From the NCBI GenBank assembly GCA_000818095.1, contig CP009416.1, positions 2,836,501-2,900,500 of the forward strand: 64,000 nucleotides of DNA, given 5' to 3'. Position 1 is the first letter of the stretch, and each line of letters opens with the position of its first letter. Positions 9,503 to 19,697 of this stretch are shown one piece after another. Both the position numbers and the translations under genes were made by a program. The DNA is from Jeotgalibacillus malaysiensis. Its GTDB lineage: Bacteria > Bacillota > Bacilli > Bacillales > Jeotgalibacillaceae. Under the pieces are notes generated by a model, which was not told the DNA's origin, ran no database searches, and saw only the letters and a program-made list of their open reading frames with translations.

Positions 9503-9530
9503 AAAACCCGGGTCATCCCAAACCCGGGTT
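9503..9530 (-). terminator. intrinsic terminator of the gal operon
   Basis: Minus strand AACCCGGGT, 8-nt loop, ACCCGGGTT then TTTT, 9 nt after the regulator's stop. Confidence 0.92.
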
Positions 9531-9538
9531 CATGGAAA

Positions 9539-10609
<1,071 letters not shown>

Positions 10610-12109
10610 TTAGTCATTTATAGAATTTAGAAATTTTTTAAATGCTTCTTGTCCCTGCGCATTTTGCTTAAAAACTCCCGCATGCGAAAGTACTTTTTCA
10701 AATACTTTCCCTGTTTCATCTTTAATAATCTCAGATAGGTTTTCGGATGATAGTGACCCGGCTGCAAATATCCCCTTAGCCCACTCTGAATGCTTAGCTG
10801 TTCGTTCATCCTGCTCTAAACCAGCAATATCCTTATTTGCAAGATAATCAACCATCAACTGCAGCTCTTCTTTCAGACGGCCTGGCAGTACGGCTAATCC
10901 CATTACTTCAATTAAGCCGATATTTTCTTTTTTAATATGATGAAGCTCTTCATGCGGATGGAAGATTCCCCCCGGATGTTCTTCAGTCGTCCGGTTATTG
11001 CGCAGGACGAGATCGATTTCGAATCTGCCGTCGCGCATTCTGGCGATTGGCGTAATTGTGTTGTGAGGTTCTCCATCTGAAAATGCCAGCACTTCTACCA
11101 GCGGATCCTCATAGTGTTTCCACCTGTCCAGCACTTTACCGGCTAGTTCTGAAAGTTCGTAACGGTCATGCCCTCTTAATCTCAGGACAGACATCGGCCA
11201 TTTTACAATCCCGGCTTCCACATTTTCATATCCTTTAAACGTAAAGGTCTCAGTGACAGGAGCGACTGCCATCGGAAATTCATAATGCCCCGCCTGAAAA
11301 TGGTCGTGGCTTAAGATAGATCCTCCGACAATCGGCAGGTCTGCGTTCGAGCCGACAAAGTAATGAGGGAACTGCTCTGTAAATGCAAGCAGGCGGTCAA
11401 AGCTTTCTTTGGATACCTTCATCGGCTTATGTTCTTCACTCAGGACGATCGCGTGCTCGTTGTAGTACACGTACGGTGAGTACTGGAAATACCATTGCTC
11501 CTGCTCAAGTGTAACCGGAATGATTCTGTGATTCTGTCTTGCCGGATGGTTCGCTCTGCCATCATAGCCAACGTTCTCTTTGCATAACAGGCAGGATGGA
11601 TACCCTACACTTTTCGCTTTCTTTTCAGCTGCAATGGCTGCCGGATCTTTTTCAGGCTTTGAAAGATTGATTGTAATTTCAAGGTCCCCAAAAGGTGTCC
11701 CTGCGATCCAGCTTTCATTTTTAGCGATGCGGTCTGTGCGGATATAATTCGCATTTTGTGATAACGCATAAAAGTGCTGCGTCGCTTTTTCAGGATTGTC
11801 CTGATAAAGCGCATTAAATGTCCGGTTCAACTCAGACGGTCTCGGCATCAGGCAATTCATGATCGCTGCATCGAGCTGATCTTTTTCAGTAATACTGGTT
11901 ACATTCAATTCTGTTTCAGCCCAGCTGAGGATTTCATTTAGCACCGGCACCGGTGTTTCAAGCTGTTCATCCGGCACAACTGTTTCTTCCGGCGCATTCA
12001 GCTTCAGCAGTGAAAGGATTCTGTTTCTCGCATAATCAATATCTGCCGGCTCAATCATTTGCTTTTGAACGGCAAACTGCAGCAGGCGTTCGATGTGTAA
12101 TGAAATCAT
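10610..12109 (-). CDS. galT: UDP-glucose-hexose-1-phosphate uridylyltransferase, Firmicutes type
   Basis: 499 residues, the long GalT class of Firmicutes. Exchanges UMP between UDP-glucose and galactose-1-P in the Leloir pathway. CxxC in SCLLCKENVGY (about residue 180), the HNHRIIPV-like segment near NHPARQNHRIIPV and GGSILSHDHFQ with the catalytic region H-x-H are visible. The start at 12109 has AAAGGAG 6 nt upstream and lies 1 nt after the galE stop, so the pair is coupled. Confidence 0.93.
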   Translation of the reverse strand: MISLHIERLLQFAVQKQMIEPADIDYARNRILSLLKLNAPEETVVPDEQLETPVPVLNEILSWAETELNVTSITEKDQLDAAIMNCLMPRPSELNRTFNALYQDNPEKATQHFYALSQNANYIRTDRIAKNESWIAGTPFGDLEITINLSKPEKDPAAIAAEKKAKSVGYPSCLLCKENVGYDGRANHPARQNHRIIPVTLEQEQWYFQYSPYVYYNEHAIVLSEEHKPMKVSKESFDRLLAFTEQFPHYFVGSNADLPIVGGSILSHDHFQAGHYEFPMAVAPVTETFTFKGYENVEAGIVKWPMSVLRLRGHDRYELSELAGKVLDRWKHYEDPLVEVLAFSDGEPHNTITPIARMRDGRFEIDLVLRNNRTTEEHPGGIFHPHEELHHIKKENIGLIEVMGLAVLPGRLKEELQLMVDYLANKDIAGLEQDERTAKHSEWAKGIFAAGSLSSENLSEIIKDETGKVFEKVLSHAGVFKQNAQGQEAFKKFLNSIND

Positions 12110-12110
12110 G

Positions 12111-13118
12111 TCAGTCTCCTTTCCGGGTCTCCTGGTCATACCCGTGAGGATGTGCTTCGTGCCATTTCCAGGCGCTTTCGATGATATCGTGAAGGTTCGT
12201 ATAAACCGGGTTCCATTTCAAGATAATTCTTGCTTTTTCAGCAGAAGCGACGAGCTTTGCAGGGTCTCCTGCTCTGCGTGCTTCTTCTTTTGCCGGAATG
12301 TCGTGACCCGTTACTTTACGTGCCGTGTCGATGACTTCCTTTACACTGAAGCCCTGCCCGTTTCCAAGGTTAAATACCGTCGTCTCAGGATCTGATTCCA
12401 GCTTTTCAAGCGCAAGCAGGTGCGCATCTACAAGGTCGCTGACATGAATGTAGTCGCGGATACACGTGCCATCTGGCGTTGCATAGTCTGTACCGAAAAT
12501 ACTGATATGATCGCGCTGCCCAAGTGCTACCTGCAGAATGATCGGAATCAGGTGTGTTTCAGGGTCATGGTCTTCCCCTCTCAAGCCTTCAGGATCCGCG
12601 CCTGCAACGTTAAAATATCTGAGTGCGATCGAATGAATGCCATATGCTTCACTCGACCATTTCAGCATTTTTTCAACGGCAAGTTTTGTTTCACCGTAAG
12701 GGTTTGTAGGTGACACTGTGTCTTCTTCTGTAAGCAGATCTGATTCCGGCTCACCGTACGTTGCGGCTGTTGAAGAGAAGACGAGCTTTTTGACCCCATG
12801 TCTCTCCATTGCCTGAAGCAGTGAGATGGCGCCGCCTACGTTATTTTCATAGTACTTCAGCGGATTCTGTACGCTTTCACCTACTAGAGAACTTGCAGCA
12901 AAATGAATGACTGCATCTATTTTATGGTTCGTAAATACCTGATCAAGAAATTCACCGTCATGAAGTGATCCTTTATAAAAGTGGTCATCACTGCTGACTG
13001 CACCGCCGTGACCAGTCTGAAGATTATCAACGATGACTGTATCGAATCCTTTTCTTTTTAATGCTAATACTGCATGGCTTCCTATGTAGCCCGCTCCACC
13101 TGTGACAAGTACTGCCAT
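12111..13118 (-). CDS. galE: UDP-glucose 4-epimerase
   Basis: 335 residues, short-chain dehydrogenase fold. The NAD-binding GGAGYIGSH (residues 7-15), active-site Ser in FSSTAATYG and YxxxK in NPYGETKLAVE (about 146-156) are in place. Interconverts UDP-galactose and UDP-glucose, completing the Leloir pathway encoded around it. AAGGAG 8 nt ahead of the ATG. Confidence 0.96.
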   Translation of the reverse strand: MAVLVTGGAGYIGSHAVLALKRKGFDTVIVDNLQTGHGGAVSSDDHFYKGSLHDGEFLDQVFTNHKIDAVIHFAASSLVGESVQNPLKYYENNVGGAISLLQAMERHGVKKLVFSSTAATYGEPESDLLTEEDTVSPTNPYGETKLAVEKMLKWSSEAYGIHSIALRYFNVAGADPEGLRGEDHDPETHLIPIILQVALGQRDHISIFGTDYATPDGTCIRDYIHVSDLVDAHLLALEKLESDPETTVFNLGNGQGFSVKEVIDTARKVTGHDIPAKEEARRAGDPAKLVASAEKARIILKWNPVYTNLHDIIESAWKWHEAHPHGYDQETRKGD

Positions 13119-13137
13119 TTAAAACACTCCTTATCGA

Positions 13138-14928
13138 CTATTTAGATTTGATCTCGTTATGCCACTGAAGATTGATGTCTCTGATCTCTTCAATGCTGCA
13201 TTTTGGCTCTCTATCATAGGTTAATATACCATTAATCTCCTGCTCAACATCTGTCAATTGAGTGTAGCAATAGCCGTGAAGTGCTTCAGAATGGTAGACC
13301 GCATCCATAATACGCTTATAATCTGCAACATACGCTTTTTCATCTTTAACAGATGTATAACCCCATCCATTATCTTCGCCAGTCATAAATCCAATTCCGC
13401 CAAACTCTGTTAATAGAATTGGTTCGCCCTGATGACTAAATCCGTTGGCATAGATTTTACGTTTAGCAGGCTGAGATGAAAGAAGACTTTCTTTAGTGCT
13501 GAGCTCTTCTTTAAAATGAGCGCTTTTTGCTTTTTCATCGTCACTTCCATGGTTATAGTTATGAATGGCACAGATATCTGTTACTGTCTGCTCCCACCCA
13601 TCATTACCAACTACAAGACGCGTATCGTCCAGTGAGTGAAGGTGGTGGTATAATGCCTGTGAATGATGCTGTTGTTTACTGTCAGATCTGATCATCTGCA
13701 CGCCCCAGCTCTCATTCAGTGGAACCCATGCAACAATCGACGGATGATTGTAGTCCCGCTCAATAATTTCAGACCATTCCTCCACAAGACGTGTTGCAGC
13801 TTTTTCGGAATAGAATGCAGATGCCGCACACTCTCCCCACACCAGGAAACCAAGCTGGTCTGCCCAGTATAAGAACCTTGGATCTTCAACCTTTTGATGC
13901 TTTCTGCAGCCATTAAAACCAAGCTCTTTTGCCAATTCGATATCACGTTTAAAATCCTGATCATCAGGCGCTGTTAATAATCCTTTTCTCCAGTATCCCT
14001 GATCAAGGACGAGCCGCTGATAGTAAGGTTTATTATTTAAGTAAACCATCCCGTCTTCCGTATGAACCTTCCTCATACCAAAGTAGGTTTCTACCTCATC
14101 GTAAACTGTTGATTCATCTATTATTTTTACAGTCATATCAAATAATTGAGGATTTTCAGGTGACCACGTCATACCTTCATGATGAAAGCCGGTATGAAAA
14201 ATGTGCTGACCCAGCACATTGAAAGTCCGCTTTTCATAACCTTCATTAATCAGAAATCTTTCCTGAATGATAGATTTACCTTTAAACGAGATGGAGATAT
14301 CAGCCCACTTACCAATCGCTGCATCTGAAAAGTTGAATTCAGCTTGTACATCTCCTTTATCCAGATCCGGTGTTAAACGCACATGATTCAATGAAGCTTC
14401 AGATACCGCTTCCAGCCACACTGGCTGCCAAATGCCTGTTGTATTTGTATACCAGATTGATTCAATTTCCTCTCTCCAAAACTGTTTGCCTCTTGGAATG
14501 GTTTCATCCTTGGAAGGATCATAGGCACGTACAGTAATGACTGCCTCTTCACCTGCTAAATGAGTAATATCAAAAGAAAAAGAAGTATGACCTCCTGTAT
14601 GCTCCCCTGCAAGTTCTTCATTTACATAAACTTTTGCCTGATAGTCGACAGCGCCAAAATGAAGAATCAGCCTCCTGTCACTCCAGTCAGATGGAACTTC
14701 CACTTTTCGCTGATACCAGACAACATCATGAAATGTCTTATCATGAATGCCACTTAATTCGGTTTGGAAAGCAAATGGCACCTGGATTTTCCGATTAAAT
14801 GCTTCGTTGTTCAGATACCACTTTTCTTTCAACCCTTTGTTTTGATCATCAAAAGCGAAATCCCATTCTCCATTTAAGTTAAGCCAGTCTTGTCGCACAA
14901 ATTGCGGACGAGGATATTCTGTTCTCAT
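13138..14928 (-). CDS. glycoside hydrolase family 2 (beta-galactosidase-like)
   Basis: 596 residues with the GH2 order: sugar-binding jelly roll (about 10-170), immunoglobulin-like domain, then TIM barrel. The acid/base Glu is in VAWVPLNESWG (about residue 404) and the nucleophile Glu probably in PILLTEFGG (about 507). There is no signal peptide, so it acts on imported oligosaccharide. Lying between galM and galE, it most likely releases galactose, but GH2 also covers glucuronidases, mannosidases and arabinopyranosidases; substrate is inferred from context only. Confidence 0.85.
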   Translation of the reverse strand: MRTEYPRPQFVRQDWLNLNGEWDFAFDDQNKGLKEKWYLNNEAFNRKIQVPFAFQTELSGIHDKTFHDVVWYQRKVEVPSDWSDRRLILHFGAVDYQAKVYVNEELAGEHTGGHTSFSFDITHLAGEEAVITVRAYDPSKDETIPRGKQFWREEIESIWYTNTTGIWQPVWLEAVSEASLNHVRLTPDLDKGDVQAEFNFSDAAIGKWADISISFKGKSIIQERFLINEGYEKRTFNVLGQHIFHTGFHHEGMTWSPENPQLFDMTVKIIDESTVYDEVETYFGMRKVHTEDGMVYLNNKPYYQRLVLDQGYWRKGLLTAPDDQDFKRDIELAKELGFNGCRKHQKVEDPRFLYWADQLGFLVWGECAASAFYSEKAATRLVEEWSEIIERDYNHPSIVAWVPLNESWGVQMIRSDSKQQHHSQALYHHLHSLDDTRLVVGNDGWEQTVTDICAIHNYNHGSDDEKAKSAHFKEELSTKESLLSSQPAKRKIYANGFSHQGEPILLTEFGGIGFMTGEDNGWGYTSVKDEKAYVADYKRIMDAVYHSEALHGYCYTQLTDVEQEINGILTYDREPKCSIEEIRDINLQWHNEIKSK

Positions 14929-14943
14929 TCTTTGCCACTCCTT

Positions 14944-15963
14944 TTAATATGTAGTTAGTCGATAAATCGTTTCAGAGCTGTATTTATCACCTGGTGACAA
15001 TTCACATGATGGGAAGGATGGTTCATTTACCGCATTCGGCAACCCTTGAGTTTCCAGACACATTCCTGAATGCGGCTGGATTTTCTGACCGCGCATTTCA
15101 CCTTCAGCTCCCAACTGATTTCCTGCATAAAATACAACAGCTGGCTGGTCTGTCTTAATCTCAAGGCGTCTTCTGCTTGAAGGTTCGCTTAGCTGAATGA
15201 TTCCCTCATTTAATACAAAGGGATGATCATAACCATTTCCGCCTGTATTGATTTGCTCATCCTGAAGGTCTAGTGCATCTGTCAGTTTTATCGGTTTACG
15301 GAAATCAAAAGCAGTACCCTCCACACTCCTGTTTTCTCCTGTTGGAATAAGATTTTCAGTTAATGGGAGGTAAGAATCTGCCGGAATCTGCAGTTCATGC
15401 TCTAAGACAGGTTCAAGTGTCCCGGATAAGTTAAAGTAAGTGTGGTTCGTTAGATTAACAATTGTTTTCCGATCAGTTGTTGCTTCATAACTGATTTTAA
15501 GTTCATTATCATTAGTTAACGTGTAACCTATCTGAATATTCAACTCTCCAGGAAACCCTTCTTCCAAATGAGGACTTGTCAGATTAAAAACTAAAGTATT
15601 TCCATTTTGAGTGACTGCCCATATTTTTTTATCAAACCCATGATCTCCTCCATGAAGTGAGTTTTCACCATCATTTTTAGCAAGGGAATACGTTTCATTA
15701 TCTAATGTAAATGTGGCATTATCTATTCTGCCTGCAAAGCGACCGACAATGGCACCAAAGTACGGGGAATCTGTCAGGTACCTTGAAAAATCGTCATATC
15801 CCAGGACAATATTTTCTTTCTTTCCGTCTTTATCCGGCGTAATCAATTCTGTAATAATACAGCCATAATTCAGTGCTGATAAACGTACACCATTATCATT
15901 TTCGATTGTGTATTTGATAATTGGCTGTCCATGATACTGAGCGATTTCTTTTTGTGAGATCAT
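14944..15963 (-). CDS. galM: aldose 1-epimerase (galactose mutarotase)
   Basis: 339 residues. Converts beta- to alpha-galactose ahead of galactokinase. GRFAGRI, LHGGDHGFDKKIW, LTNHTYFNLSG (with the catalytic His) and C-terminal PHSGMCLETQGLPNA are family motifs. Its ATG overlaps the galK stop (ATGA). Confidence 0.94.
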   Translation of the reverse strand: MISQKEIAQYHGQPIIKYTIENDNGVRLSALNYGCIITELITPDKDGKKENIVLGYDDFSRYLTDSPYFGAIVGRFAGRIDNATFTLDNETYSLAKNDGENSLHGGDHGFDKKIWAVTQNGNTLVFNLTSPHLEEGFPGELNIQIGYTLTNDNELKISYEATTDRKTIVNLTNHTYFNLSGTLEPVLEHELQIPADSYLPLTENLIPTGENRSVEGTAFDFRKPIKLTDALDLQDEQINTGGNGYDHPFVLNEGIIQLSEPSSRRRLEIKTDQPAVVFYAGNQLGAEGEMRGQKIQPHSGMCLETQGLPNAVNEPSFPSCELSPGDKYSSETIYRLTTY

Positions 15964-17150
15964 CTCGTTTGTTCAGCTCCTTCAATTGAAATTTCCTTTG
16001 CACCGTCTCCAACCGAGGCAACATAAAAGTCCGGTCCATAACCAATCCGGCTCTGATAATGTCTTCTCGTACTTTTAATTAAGGCATCAACCTCATCAGT
16101 TTTAACAATTGCGATTGCACAACCACCAAAGCCTGCCCCTGTCATCCTTGCGCCGATTACACCAGACTGAGTCTGAGCAAATTCCGCTAATGTATCAAGT
16201 TCTTCCCCAGTCACCTCATAATCTTCTTTCAAAGACTGGTGTGAATCATTCATTAACCTGCCTACATGCTCAAGATCTCCTGCTTTCAATGAAACATAAG
16301 CTTGTTTAGTACGCTCATTTTCTGTTACAACGTGTTTGACTCTTTTATATAGAAGCGAATCATTAAGCCAGCTCTCCACATCTGTGAGCTGCTCAATTGA
16401 AAGTTCGCCAAGAGTCTCAACATTTGTGTACTTCTGTATGATTTTCAAGGCCTGTTCACATTCCGCACGGCGTTCATTATATTTTGAAGAAGCAAGTTCT
16501 CTTCTTTTATTAGTATTCATGATCACAATTTTTTCATGTTTCAGTTCAATCGGAGCGTATTCAAACTCCAGTGTATCGCAGTCAAGCCAAAGCGCTTGTC
16601 CCTGCTTTCCCATCCCAATTGCAAATTGGTCCATAATTCCACTGTTAACACCGATAAACTCATTTTCAACGCGCTGACATAATTTAATCAACTCCACCTG
16701 TGAGATTGATAAACCAGCCAGCTCTCTTACCATAACGCCTGTCGCCATTTCTATAGAGGCAGAGGATGAAAGACCGGCACCATTTGGAATATTCCCTTCA
16801 AACAAAACATCAAAGCCTTTTTCGATATTGTAATCGCTTTCTTTAAGGAAGCGTATTACCCCGATCGGATAGTTCACCCATTCAGTTTCATTGTTTTTTT
16901 CAAGATGATCGAGCGAGGTTGTAATGATACCTGACTGAGAAAAGTTTTTAGACGCAAATCTGATTTTCTTATCTTTACGCTGCTTCACATAAGCATAAGT
17001 TCCATATGTTATGGCAAGCGGAAATACCTTCCCTCCATTGTAATCCGTATGCTCCCCGATCAGGTTGATTCTGCCTGGTGCGAAAAACAAACGTTCAGGT
17101 GATTCATTAAATATAGAGATAAAAGACTGCTTTAAGTCGTATACATTCAT
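15960..17150 (-). CDS. galK: galactokinase
   Basis: 396 residues of the GHMP family. Phosphorylates galactose at C1. GRINLIGEHTDYNGG (about 27-41) is the galactokinase signature, GAGLSSSASIE (about 123-133) the ATP loop, and MTGAGFGGCAIA the third motif. First gene of the minus-strand operon, with AGGAGG before the ATG and a promoter at 17206-17233. Confidence 0.97.
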   Translation of the reverse strand: MNVYDLKQSFISIFNESPERLFFAPGRINLIGEHTDYNGGKVFPLAITYGTYAYVKQRKDKKIRFASKNFSQSGIITTSLDHLEKNNETEWVNYPIGVIRFLKESDYNIEKGFDVLFEGNIPNGAGLSSSASIEMATGVMVRELAGLSISQVELIKLCQRVENEFIGVNSGIMDQFAIGMGKQGQALWLDCDTLEFEYAPIELKHEKIVIMNTNKRRELASSKYNERRAECEQALKIIQKYTNVETLGELSIEQLTDVESWLNDSLLYKRVKHVVTENERTKQAYVSLKAGDLEHVGRLMNDSHQSLKEDYEVTGEELDTLAEFAQTQSGVIGARMTGAGFGGCAIAIVKTDEVDALIKSTRRHYQSRIGYGPDFYVASVGDGAKEISIEGAEQTR

Positions 17151-17205
17151 CTTCCATCCTCCTTCTCATAAATTACTTTTAAATATTAAACTAAACATAC
17201 TCATA

Positions 17206-17233
17206 ATTATAATTTATTTTTAGTAAAAGTCAA
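17206..17233 (-). promoter_or_regulatory. promoter of the galK operon
   Basis: Minus strand TTGACT (17233-17228), 16-nt spacer, TATAAT (17211-17206). The spacer contains one arm (TTTACTAAA) of an inverted repeat, so a repressor there would block polymerase. Confidence 0.8.
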
Positions 17234-17260
17234 CGTAAAGAAAAATAAAGTTTTACTAAA
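17218..17260. promoter_or_regulatory. candidate operator, TTTAGTAAAA inverted repeat
   Basis: TTTAGTAAAA (17218-17227) and TTTTACTAAA (17251-17260), perfect 10-bp arms 23 nt apart, overlapping the galK promoter. A shorter TTAAACTAAAC lies at about 17186. Likely sites for the LacI-type regulator or a second sugar regulator. Confidence 0.5.
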
Positions 17261-17349
17261 TAAATATGTTCTATTATCGCAAAAATCCTTCACAACGGCT
17301 ATAGAATGTACTTTTCATTACAAGCATATTAAATTATCAAAAAATAAAG

Positions 17350-17379
17350 TTGACAATGTAAGCGCTTTTAGTTTACATT
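17350..17379 (+). promoter_or_regulatory. promoter of the sugar ABC transporter operon
   Basis: TTGACA (17350-17355), 18-nt spacer, TACATT (17374-17379), with a cre-like site in the spacer. Confidence 0.7.
17357..17370 (+). promoter_or_regulatory. cre-like site (catabolite repression)
   Basis: TGTAAGCGCTTTTA, one base short of the CcpA-site consensus at the 3' end. Between -35 and -10, so glucose repression of the transporter is expected. Confidence 0.6.
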
Positions 17380-17382
17380 TAT

Positions 17383-17411
17383 TTTAGTTAATAAAACGAT
17401 TGTTAACTAAA
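17383..17411. promoter_or_regulatory. candidate operator, TTTAGTTAA inverted repeat
   Basis: TTTAGTTAA (17383-17391) and TTAACTAAA (17403-17411), perfect 9-bp arms around an 11-nt centre that contains ACG. Just downstream of the -10. Resembles the TTTAGTAAAA repeat at the galK promoter. Confidence 0.55.
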
Positions 17412-17436
17412 CTTTTAACTTGAGGGGGATTTTCAA

Positions 17437-18702
17437 ATGAAGAAGTCTTTACTTACAGTTGCATCAGGTTTAGCAGTGGCATCCGTACTGGCAGCATGCT
17501 CAGGCGATGACACATCAAACGAAGGCAGCAGTGAAGGTAGCAGCGGCACTCAGGAAATTACATTCTGGGCACCATTCTCAGGCGCAGACGGCCCTAACAT
17601 GGAGCAGATTGTAAACGAGTTTAATGATTCACAGGATGAAGTTTCAGTAGATTTCCAAATCGTCCCACAATCAGAATATTACACTACACTGGACTTATCG
17701 CTTAGCGGTCAACAGGAAGGCGCAGATGTGATGATCATGCACGGGGATCAGATTATGACATATGCAAATCAGAACATCATTAAGAATCTTGATGACATTG
17801 TAGGAGATCAAATTGATAAAGAGAATTATCACCCAACCGCCTGGGAAGGTGCAGAAGTTGATGGTTCTATCTATGGTGTTCCATTAGACATTCACCCGCT
17901 TATGTTCTATTACAATAAAGATCTGTTTGAAGCAGCAGGACTTGATCCCGAAGCTCCACCAACAAATCGCGAAGAATTCCTCGAAGCAGCAATTGCAACA
18001 ACAAATGTTGATGAAGGACAATATGGATTTGCAGTACCAACACTTTGGCCACAGCAATTTATTTTCCCATCAATTGTTTATCAAAATGGCGGCGAGCTGA
18101 TCACTGATGACGGCGAAGTACAATATGATTCACCGGAAGCAGTTGAAGCACTTGAGTTTCTTCACTCTCTAATTTATGAGCATGAAGTATCACCAGCAGA
18201 TATCCAGCAGGATGGTGAGCTCACATTATTCCTTCAGGGGAATTCAGCAATGCATATGAACGGTCCATGGATGATGAATCAGTTTGAAGAGTCAGGCATG
18301 AATTATGGTGTAGCACCAGTGCCTCAACTTGGAACTGAGCAGCAGGCTGTTTTTGCAAACTCACATAACTTCGTAATTCCTGAAACTGTTCAGGATGACG
18401 CTAAGATTGAAGCAATCACAACTTTCCTTAACTATGTAGACGAAAATGGTATGGCCTGGGCTGAGTCCGGACAGGCTCCGGCATCTAAAGCTGTCTATGA
18501 AAGTGATGAATTCAATGAGATGAAGCAGCAGCCTGAAGTGGCAAAGCAATTCGAATATGTACAGTTCTCTCCAAACGTTGAAAACTGGGGACCAGTGTCT
18601 GATCCACTATTCAGCGCTGTAAACGAAGTACTTCTTAATCAGAGAGATGCACAGGAAGCACTTGAACAGGCAGCACAGGACGCACAGGCAAGTCTTCAAT
18701 AA
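17437..18702 (+). CDS. sugar ABC transporter substrate-binding lipoprotein
   Basis: 421 residues. Lipoprotein signal peptide with lipobox VLAACSG (Cys about residue 21), a Ser/Gly/Glu linker, then a family 1 extracellular binding protein (ITFWAPFSG, WMMNQFEESG, GQAPASK). It captures an oligosaccharide at the outer face. GAGGGGG precedes the ATG. First gene of an operon with two permeases and a GH43 protein. Substrate is probably a galactose-containing oligosaccharide, inferred from the divergent gal operon. Confidence 0.9.
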   Translation: MKKSLLTVASGLAVASVLAACSGDDTSNEGSSEGSSGTQEITFWAPFSGADGPNMEQIVNEFNDSQDEVSVDFQIVPQSEYYTTLDLSLSGQQEGADVMIMHGDQIMTYANQNIIKNLDDIVGDQIDKENYHPTAWEGAEVDGSIYGVPLDIHPLMFYYNKDLFEAAGLDPEAPPTNREEFLEAAIATTNVDEGQYGFAVPTLWPQQFIFPSIVYQNGGELITDDGEVQYDSPEAVEALEFLHSLIYEHEVSPADIQQDGELTLFLQGNSAMHMNGPWMMNQFEESGMNYGVAPVPQLGTEQQAVFANSHNFVIPETVQDDAKIEAITTFLNYVDENGMAWAESGQAPASKAVYESDEFNEMKQQPEVAKQFEYVQFSPNVENWGPVSDPLFSAVNEVLLNQRDAQEALEQAAQDAQASLQ

Positions 18703-18716
18703 CAAGCAGTAAAGTG

Positions 18717-18756
18717 AAAAGGTAAGAGCGGGCAATAGCCCTTCCTCTTACCTTTT
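18717..18756 (+). terminator. hairpin between binding protein and permeases
   Basis: AAAAGGTAAGAG pairs with CTCTTACCTTTT, with inner GGGC / GCCC. Only four T residues follow. Such hairpins after a binding-protein gene usually protect its mRNA and lower permease expression. Confidence 0.65.
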
Positions 18757-18791
18757 ACTTTAAACCAGCTTTAAAGAAAGAAGGTTTTGAT

Positions 18792-19697
18792 ATGAAGTCA
18801 AAAGCATCGGGTTTTACATCATTTCTATTTGTACTTCCATATCTGATCATGTTTACTTTATTTTTAGTCATCCCTTTGGTTTACGGGATCTATATTAGTT
18901 TTCATGATTGGAATTTAATTTCTCCTATACATCCATTTATTGGTCTGGAAAATTACTCAGCCATTTTTACATCTGGCTCACCTGAAAATCGAGTATTTTT
19001 AAATGGACTGAAAAATACTGCTCAATTTGTTATTTACAGTGTGCCGTTGTTAGTTATTATCGGACTGGGCCTTGCGATGCTGGTTAACAGTTTGCCTGAA
19101 AAGATCCGCGGCTTTTTTAGAACAGCTTATTTCCTCCCTTTTGCGATCTCAGTTTCAGTTATCGCTGTACTATGGCTCTGGATGCTTGATTCAAACTCAG
19201 GACTTGTTAATCAGTTCATAAATTCACTTGGTATGGATAGTATACCGTGGTTGACCCGATTGCCTTTTGCATGGATATCACTTGTTATTGCTACAGTGTG
19301 GTGGACCATTGGTTTTAATATGATTATCTTTATTAATGCACTGAATGAAGTTTCTGAAGAGCTTTATGAAGCAGCGGATATTGATGGTGCTTCAAGCTGG
19401 CACAAGTTTTTACATATTACGCTGCCATCAATCAGACCAATTATGATCTTTGTTGTCATCACTTCAACAATTGCATCATTCAATGTATACGGTCAGCCTT
19501 ACCTGATGACACGCGGTGGTCCTGGTGAATCCACTGAAGTGCTATTAATGGGTATTGTTCAACAGGCTTTCCAGTTAAGACAGATGGGCTCAGCCGCTGC
19601 GATGGCAATGCTGATGGCATTAATTATGATTGTTATTTCAGTTGGTCAATTCTTGGTAACAAGATCTGGTGAAAGAAAGGAGAAAAACCATGCGTAA
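18792..19697 (+). CDS. sugar ABC transporter permease (MalF/UgpA type)
   Basis: 301 residues with six membrane helices. The inner-membrane EAA loop reads EELYEAADIDGASSWHKF (about 197-214), where the ATPase docks. Works with the next permease and the lipoprotein upstream. No ATPase gene occurs in this operon, so a shared MsmX-type ATPase encoded elsewhere is expected. Confidence 0.92.
   Translation: MKSKASGFTSFLFVLPYLIMFTLFLVIPLVYGIYISFHDWNLISPIHPFIGLENYSAIFTSGSPENRVFLNGLKNTAQFVIYSVPLLVIIGLGLAMLVNSLPEKIRGFFRTAYFLPFAISVSVIAVLWLWMLDSNSGLVNQFINSLGMDSIPWLTRLPFAWISLVIATVWWTIGFNMIIFINALNEVSEELYEAADIDGASSWHKFLHITLPSIRPIMIFVVITSTIASFNVYGQPYLMTRGGPGESTEVLLMGIVQQAFQLRQMGSAAAMAMLMALIMIVISVGQFLVTRSGERKEKNHA

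Noticed and set aside
16336-16677. Long open frames opposite galK, pyrG, icmF and others
   Set aside because: Antisense shadows of well-supported genes without binding sites or family motifs.
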